Positions 59,652 to 64,000 of a stretch of 64,000 bases of DNA are shown piece by piece. Made by a program: the position numbers and the translations under genes. The DNA is taken from positions 124,001 through 188,000 of the forward strand of contig NZ_JAMXQS010000008.1 of NCBI RefSeq assembly GCF_024053505.1. The letters are read 5' to 3'. Each line of letters starts with the position of its first letter. The first letter of the stretch is position 1. The notes below the pieces were generated by a model that saw nothing but the letters and a program-made list of their open reading frames with translations, did no database searches and was not told the origin of the DNA. The stretch comes from Mesorhizobium liriopis (GTDB lineage: Bacteria; Pseudomonadota; Alphaproteobacteria; Rhizobiales; Rhizobiaceae).

Positions 59652-61367
59652 ATGAGCACGGCGACGCCTCAAGCTGAGGCTGATTTCATTATCGTGGGCG
59701 GCGGCTCGTCGGGCTGCGTGCTGGCCGCGAGGCTGACGGAGAACCCGGTTATCCGGGTGATCCTGCTCGAAGCCGGCATCGATGCCGCGCGGCCGGAGGA
59801 CTTTCCCGACCTCGCCAGCGCCTATCCCGGCATCGCCTATTCCAACCCACGCTATACTTGGGCTGGCATGAAGGCATCTTATGCCTATTCGGGCTCGAAC
59901 CGGCCGGAAACCAAGGCCAACCGCTACGAGCAGGCGCGCGTTCTCGGCGGTGGCTCGGCCATCAACGGTATCGGCGCCAATCGCGGGAGCCCGAGCGACT
60001 ATGACGAATGGGGCGAGATGGGCCTAGACGGCTGGTCCTGGGACGAGTGCCTGCCCTACTTCAAGAAGCTCGAGCGCGACCTCGATTTCACCAATGACCT
60101 GCATGGCAATAGTGGCCCGTTTCCGATCCGCCGGCGCGGCGATGAGATCTGGACACCCTTCACGCATGCCATGCTCGAAGTCTGCGCCGCGCGCGGGATT
60201 CCGTTTCTGCCCGACCAGAACGGCGTGTGGGAGGACGGCACCTTCGAGATGGCCGTCAACATGGACGAGAAGAAGCGGCGCGTGAGCACGGCCTGGGCCT
60301 ATCTCACGCCCGATGTCCGCCGCCGGCCCAATCTCGAAATTCGAACGGAAACCACCGTTTCTCGTATCCTTTTTGCCAACGGTCGCGCGACCGGCGTGCT
60401 CGCGACACGCGGCGGGCACGCCCAAGAGCTTCGCGCGCAAAAGGTGGTGCTCGCGAGCGGCGCGCTGGCGACACCGGCGATCCTGATGCGCTCGGGCATC
60501 GGCCCCTCCCATCATCTCGCCGAATGCGGCATCGAGACAGTTCAGCATCTGCCCGGAGTCGGACAGAACCTGATGGAGCACCCTTCCGCCGGTCTGGTAC
60601 CCTTCCTGAAGATGGCGGCGCGGCAGAAAGGTGTGCCGGACTACCATATCCCGATCGGCTACCGCTTCTCCTCGGGTCTTGAAGGCTGCCCGGCGGGCGA
60701 CATGCACATGAATTTCGTGACCCGCGCGGCTTGGCATCCGGTCGGGCGCCAGCTCGGCTCGATCTTCTTCTGGGTCAACAAGTCCTATTCGCGCGGCCAG
60801 CTGACGCTCGATCCGGCGTCGCCCGAAGGGCCGCCCCGCATCGACTTCCGCATGCTGTCCGACCGCCGCGACCTCGTGCGTCTGGCCGACGCCTTCGAGC
60901 GCGCGGTGGGGCTGGGCTCCGATCCGAGCCTCAACAAGGTGGTTTCCGGCCTCTATGCCGGTGGGATGTCCGAGATCGGCAAGCTCTTCTCCAAGAAGAC
61001 GCTGCTCGGCGCGCTGGTGACGAGCATGGGCGCGCTCGGGATCGATGCGGTCGGAAACCTGCGCGAGAAGCTTTTCCCCTATATGCTGTCGAACTTCGCC
61101 GATGCGCGTCGGCTCGCCGCGAACCGCACCGAGCTCGAAGCCTATATCGCTTCGGTTGTGGGCGGCGTCTGGCATCCATCCGGCACTTGCCGCATGGGGC
61201 CTGACGGCGATCGTATGGCGGTCACGGATAGCGCCGGAAAGGTGAGGGGCCTCGACAGCCTCTACATCACCGACGCCTCGATCATGCCGACCATCCCTTG
61301 CGCCAACACCAACCTGCCGACCATCATGATGGCTGAAAAGATCGCCGACGGGCTCAAGGCACTCTGA
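59652..61367 (+). CDS. GMC-family oxidoreductase, choline dehydrogenase-like
   Basis: A 571-residue flavoprotein from the ATG at 59652. FAD motif FIIVGGGSSGCVLAARLTENP near residue 12, GMC signature 1 ARVLGGGSAINGIGANRGSPSDYDEW near 90, and signature 2 region LASGALATPAILMRSGIGP near 285. The C-terminal catalytic histidines are in WHPSGTCRMGPDGD near 514 and CANTNLPTIMMAEKIAD. It would oxidise an alcohol to the aldehyde used by the upstream dehydrogenase. It is the last gene before the GntR unit. Confidence 0.92.
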   Translation: MSTATPQAEADFIIVGGGSSGCVLAARLTENPVIRVILLEAGIDAARPEDFPDLASAYPGIAYSNPRYTWAGMKASYAYSGSNRPETKANRYEQARVLGGGSAINGIGANRGSPSDYDEWGEMGLDGWSWDECLPYFKKLERDLDFTNDLHGNSGPFPIRRRGDEIWTPFTHAMLEVCAARGIPFLPDQNGVWEDGTFEMAVNMDEKKRRVSTAWAYLTPDVRRRPNLEIRTETTVSRILFANGRATGVLATRGGHAQELRAQKVVLASGALATPAILMRSGIGPSHHLAECGIETVQHLPGVGQNLMEHPSAGLVPFLKMAARQKGVPDYHIPIGYRFSSGLEGCPAGDMHMNFVTRAAWHPVGRQLGSIFFWVNKSYSRGQLTLDPASPEGPPRIDFRMLSDRRDLVRLADAFERAVGLGSDPSLNKVVSGLYAGGMSEIGKLFSKKTLLGALVTSMGALGIDAVGNLREKLFPYMLSNFADARRLAANRTELEAYIASVVGGVWHPSGTCRMGPDGDRMAVTDSAGKVRGLDSLYITDASIMPTIPCANTNLPTIMMAEKIADGLKAL

Positions 61368-61446
61368 ACCAGCCAGGCGCTCAGACCCGTTCCGCCGCTA
61401 CGGGATGGTGCGTTTCCCCATGGGTGACTTGCGTTCAGTCCCACCA

Positions 61447-61457
61447 GGTATGATACC
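61447..61457. promoter_or_regulatory. GGTAT/ATACC palindrome upstream of the GntR gene
   Basis: GGTAT and ATACC form a perfect inverted repeat around a single G, between the GMC stop and the regulator start. The same GGTAT half-site recurs at 62272 and 62321 before the NanE-NanK gene, so this is a good candidate operator for the regulator itself. Confidence 0.5.
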
Positions 61458-61495
61458 AGTTCTGTGGAAGAACGATTTCTTCTGCGTGGAATGGT

Positions 61496-62272
61496 TTGCG
61501 GCAGGTGGAGAGGCGGCGTTCGGTGGAAAGCCAGGAATTCATGAAGCTGCTCGGGGCAGGGCTTCTCTCCCAGAACCCTGATTGGCCGCTCTATCGCCGC
61601 TTGGCAGCAGCCATCGAAGCGCCGATCCGAGCGACGCATCTGCGCCCCGGCGCGGTGTTGCCGGGTGAGCGGCTGATCGCGGACGAACTCGGCCTGTCGC
61701 GTGTCACCGTGCGCAAGGCATTTGCGGTGCTCGAAGAGGAGGGGCTGCTTTCCCGACGCCATGGCTTCAAGACGGAGGTCGGTGCGCGGGTGGAGAAGTC
61801 GCTTTCCACGCTGTCGAGCTTCTCGGAGGATATCCGCGCGCGCGGCCAGGAGCCCGGCTGCATCTGGCTTTCCAAGCAGCTGGCGCGGCCATTCTCGCAT
61901 GAGATGATGGCACTCGGCATCGCCGCCAGCGTCAACGTCATCCGCATGAAACGCGTTCGCACCGCTGATGAAGTGCCGATCGCGGTCGAGGTTGCCACCG
62001 TGCCGCAGCCGTTCCTGTCCGGCCCCGATGCTGTCGGCAATTCGCTTTACGAGGCGCTGGCCGAGCGCGGGTTCATGCCCCAGCGCGCCCTGCAGCGCAT
62101 GCAGGCGCGTGCGGCCTCCGAGGACGATGCGGAACATCTGCGATGTCCGGTCGGCTCGCCTGTTCTCGTCACCGAGCGCCGCTGTTTCCTGAGCGATGGC
62201 CGTACGGTCGAGTTCTGCGAAACCACCTACAAGGGCGACGTGTATGATTTCGTGTTTGAGCTCAGCCGATAA
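61496..62272 (+). CDS. GntR-family (UTRA) transcriptional regulator, probable nan locus regulator
   Basis: A 258-residue protein, starting at a TTG at 61496; a GTG at 61523 is an alternative. The winged helix lies at about residues 30 to 85 (PLYRRLAAAIEAPIRATHLRPG, LPGERLIADELGLSRVTVRKAFAVLEEEGLL), followed by a UTRA effector domain (SSFSEDIRARGQEPGCIWLSKQ, FCETTYKGDVYDFVFEL). Effectors of UTRA regulators are usually sugar phosphates. Direct position before a NanE-NanK gene suggests control of aminosugar/sialic-acid use. GGTAT half-sites lie on both sides. Confidence 0.9.
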   Translation: MRQVERRRSVESQEFMKLLGAGLLSQNPDWPLYRRLAAAIEAPIRATHLRPGAVLPGERLIADELGLSRVTVRKAFAVLEEEGLLSRRHGFKTEVGARVEKSLSTLSSFSEDIRARGQEPGCIWLSKQLARPFSHEMMALGIAASVNVIRMKRVRTADEVPIAVEVATVPQPFLSGPDAVGNSLYEALAERGFMPQRALQRMQARAASEDDAEHLRCPVGSPVLVTERRCFLSDGRTVEFCETTYKGDVYDFVFELSR

Positions 62273-62325
62273 TACCAGATAAATTCCAGTTTTTAGCTGG
62301 TCTGGTTTGGGTAGAGTGGTGGTAT
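62272..62325. promoter_or_regulatory. paired ATACC and GGTAT half-sites before the NanE-NanK gene
   Basis: ATACC at 62272 to 62276 and GGTAT at 62321 to 62325 (within TGGTGGTATAGAG) flank the 50 bases ahead of the TTG start. Repeats of GGTATA are the known target of E. coli NanR, so these sites support GntR control of the aminosugar gene. Confidence 0.4.
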
Positions 62326-62339
62326 AGAGGGGATTCGTT

Positions 62340-63875
62340 TTGCCGTCGCATGCCATTCCGAAAGGTCTCATCGTCTCGTGTCAGCCGGTGCCCGGCGGGC
62401 CGATGGATGACGCGGCCTATGTAGTCGCATTCGCCAAGGCTGCGGTGGCGGCAGGTGCGGTCGCCCTGCGCATCGAATCCGTTGCTTACCTGCGCGCCGT
62501 GCGCCCAGCGGTTGCCGTGCCGATCGTCGGCATCGTCAAGCGCGACCTCGACGACAGCCCGGTTCGCATCACGCCGTTCCTCGGAGACGTCGATGCGCTG
62601 GCCGAGGCGGGAGCCGACATCATCGCATTCGATGCCACGGACCGCACGCGTCCTGCCTCGGTCGAGGCCTTGGCGCAGGCCGTGCGCGGGCACGGCAAGC
62701 TGTCCATGGCCGATTGCTCGACCATCGAGGACGCGCGCCGGGCGCACGCGCTCGGCATCGACTATCTCGGCTCGACGCTTTCCGGCTACACGGGCGGTCC
62801 CGAGCCGACCGAGCCGGATCTGGCGCTCGTCGCCGCGATGCGCGAATTGACGCCCAACGTGATCGCGGAGGGCCGCATCCGCGTGCCCGAACAGGCGCGG
62901 GCCGCCGCCGCCGCCGGTGCCCATGCGGTGGTTGTGGGCTCCGCCATCACCCGCACCGAGCATGCGACGGCATGGTTCGATGAGGCCGTGCGTGAGGGGT
63001 TTGCGTGCGCGCCGGGGGCATCCATCCTCGCCCTCGACATCGGCGGCACCAAGATCGCGGTCGCCCAAGTGGAGGGCGGCACCATTCGCCGCGAAGCAAT
63101 TGTGGCTACGCGGCCTGCGGACGGACCCGATGCCTGGATTGCGGCCGCGCAGTCAGCCATCGCAGACTGGAGCCTCTCTTTTTCCGGCATCGGCATTGCC
63201 GCGACCGGCGTGCTCTCATCCGAAGGCTGGTATGCGCTCAACCCTGAAACGCTGCCGATCCCGAACAATTATCCGCTGGTCGAACGCGTTACCGAGATCT
63301 TCGGCGCGCCCGCGATTGCCGTGAACGATGCGCAGGCGGCAGCCTGGGGCGAGTTCATCCGTGGCGGCCACGGCGGCAAAAACCTCGTTTTCCTGACCAT
63401 CTCGACCGGCATCGGCGGCGGCATCGTGGTCAACGGGCAACTGCTCGAAGGCCTGTCGGGAAGCTTCGGCCTCCTGCGCGGGCCGGCGAATGGCGGTGGA
63501 CCGCTCGAAGGCGAGGTGTCGGGCCGCTGGATTGCAGCCGAAGCGGCGCGTGCAGGCCACGACTGCGATGCGGCGGGCGTGTTCAAGCGGGCAAGTGCCG
63601 GCGTGGCCTGGGCGGAAGGCATCGTGGCGCAGAGTGCCGCGCGCGTCGCAACCCTCTGCCGCGACATCCAGATGATGCTCGATCCCGACCACATCGTGAT
63701 CGGCGGCGGCATCGGACTGGCGTCCGGTTTTCTCGATCGCGTGCGCGAAAACCTTGCCGCACTCGACCCACGCTTGATGCCGAACATCGTGCCGGCAAAG
63801 CTCGGCGCCAAGGCTGGTCTCGTCGGCGTGGCCGATGTGGCCGCGCGTCGGCTCGCCGATCGCAAAACCGCATAA
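62340..63875 (+). CDS. fused N-acetylmannosamine-6-phosphate 2-epimerase and N-acetylmannosamine kinase
   Basis: A 511-residue fusion beginning with TTG at 62340 after GAGGGG. Residues 1 to about 222 match NanE: PKGLIVSCQPVPGGPMDD, IVGIVKRDLDDSPVRITPF, VDALAEAGADIIAFDAT, LSMADCSTIEDARRAHALG and VIAEGRIRVPEQARAA. Residues about 228 to 500 match a ROK-family kinase such as NanK: LALDIGGTKIAVAQVEGG, LTISTGIGGGIVVNGQL, and HIVIGGGIGLASGFLDRV; the usual ROK zinc cysteines are not evident. The two reactions are consecutive steps of sialic-acid breakdown, converting ManNAc to GlcNAc-6-phosphate. The order in the protein is reversed relative to the pathway. Confidence 0.88.
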   Translation: MPSHAIPKGLIVSCQPVPGGPMDDAAYVVAFAKAAVAAGAVALRIESVAYLRAVRPAVAVPIVGIVKRDLDDSPVRITPFLGDVDALAEAGADIIAFDATDRTRPASVEALAQAVRGHGKLSMADCSTIEDARRAHALGIDYLGSTLSGYTGGPEPTEPDLALVAAMRELTPNVIAEGRIRVPEQARAAAAAGAHAVVVGSAITRTEHATAWFDEAVREGFACAPGASILALDIGGTKIAVAQVEGGTIRREAIVATRPADGPDAWIAAAQSAIADWSLSFSGIGIAATGVLSSEGWYALNPETLPIPNNYPLVERVTEIFGAPAIAVNDAQAAAWGEFIRGGHGGKNLVFLTISTGIGGGIVVNGQLLEGLSGSFGLLRGPANGGGPLEGEVSGRWIAAEAARAGHDCDAAGVFKRASAGVAWAEGIVAQSAARVATLCRDIQMMLDPDHIVIGGGIGLASGFLDRVRENLAALDPRLMPNIVPAKLGAKAGLVGVADVAARRLADRKTA

Positions 63876-63894
63876 CAAACAAAGGGGAAAGTGC

Positions 63895-64000
63895 ATGAAA
63901 CGGACCAAGATCACTCTCGCGCTCGCAGCTCTCCTGGCCAGCGCCGCCCTGCCGGCACAGGCCAAGGTCACCGTGCTCGGCTGGCCGGGCGGCTCGGAAG
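63895..64000 (+). CDS. ABC transporter solute-binding protein, truncated by window end
   Basis: The ATG at 63895 follows AGGGGAAA. Only 35 codons are visible: a clear signal peptide KRTKITLALAALLASAALPA then AQAKVTVLGWPGGSE, matching the mature start of extracellular sugar-binding (family 1) proteins. It follows the NanE-NanK gene by 19 bases and likely begins the cognate aminosugar uptake system. Confidence 0.75.
   Translation, partial: MKRTKITLALAALLASAALPAQAKVTVLGWPGGSE

Noticed and set aside
1-64000. CRISPR array or prophage
   Set aside because: No regularly spaced direct repeats with unique spacers, cas genes, or phage structural genes were seen anywhere in the window.

Overview
This is a GC-rich alphaproteobacterial chromosome segment. 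Gene order (def-fmt-truA-dapE and rpmH-rnpA-yidC-engB-argB), dapD, EcfG-class-like ECF/anti-sigma genes and transporter content point to the Rhizobiales (Hyphomicrobiales), possibly near Phyllobacteriaceae. The genus is an inference from content only.

Positions 1 to 25,100 are ordinary host backbone: a truncated rmuC, translation and cell-wall/lysine genes (def, fmt, truA, dapE, dapD), small membrane proteins, a copper-handling pair (DUF2946-like plus a YcnI-PCuAC fusion), a Tat-like small protein coupled to a GMC oxidoreductase, argB, an ECF sigma/anti-sigma pair with an exported MsrB and a fasciclin protein, then engB, yidC, rnpA, rpmH, a TVP38 protein with a disulfide oxidoreductase, and an orphan histidine kinase next to a tRNA-Arg(ACG).

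Positions 25,193 to 43,360 are an integrated, mobilizable genomic island of about 18.2 kb, inserted at the 3' end of tRNA-Arg. A 10-bp identical core (GCGCCATTTC) sits at both ends. It carries a large serine recombinase at the left edge, and MobC, a relaxase, two small transfer-associated proteins and a VirD4/TraG-like coupling protein at the right edge. The recombinase frame currently reads through the core into the tRNA antisense strand. If the ends are joined, the same frame continues through the right edge and stops inside the start of mobC, so excision would fuse the recombinase and mobilization genes into one transcription unit.

The island cargo looks like a defence island: an EcoRII-type restriction endonuclease, Vsr and a 5-methylcytosine methyltransferase with its own HTH; a divergent four-gene operon headed by a small protein and a GHKL ATPase; and a compact, AT-rich four-gene operon encoding a Gly/Ser-tailed small protein, a PfkB kinase-nucleoside 2-deoxyribosyltransferase fusion, a QueC-like enzyme with intact PP-loop and zinc cysteines, and a HhH DNA glycosylase with intact catalytic Lys and Asp. 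I recognise the parts but not this combination; it is the best candidate here for an undescribed system, probably using 7-deazaguanine or nucleobase chemistry.

Positions 43,361 to 49,000 return to host genes: a hybrid histidine kinase, a divergent REC-EAL regulator and a coupled TadG-like protein. From 49,050 to the end lies a long catabolic and uptake locus: an IclR regulator, a deacylase, a PLP-dependent dehydratase, a ribose-type ABC transporter whose permease and ATPase are fused, a creatininase-family protein, aldehyde dehydrogenase, RidA, GMC oxidoreductase, then a GntR regulator, a NanE-NanK fusion and the start of another solute-binding protein, suggesting use of amino-acid-like and N-acetylmannosamine/sialic-acid-like substrates.
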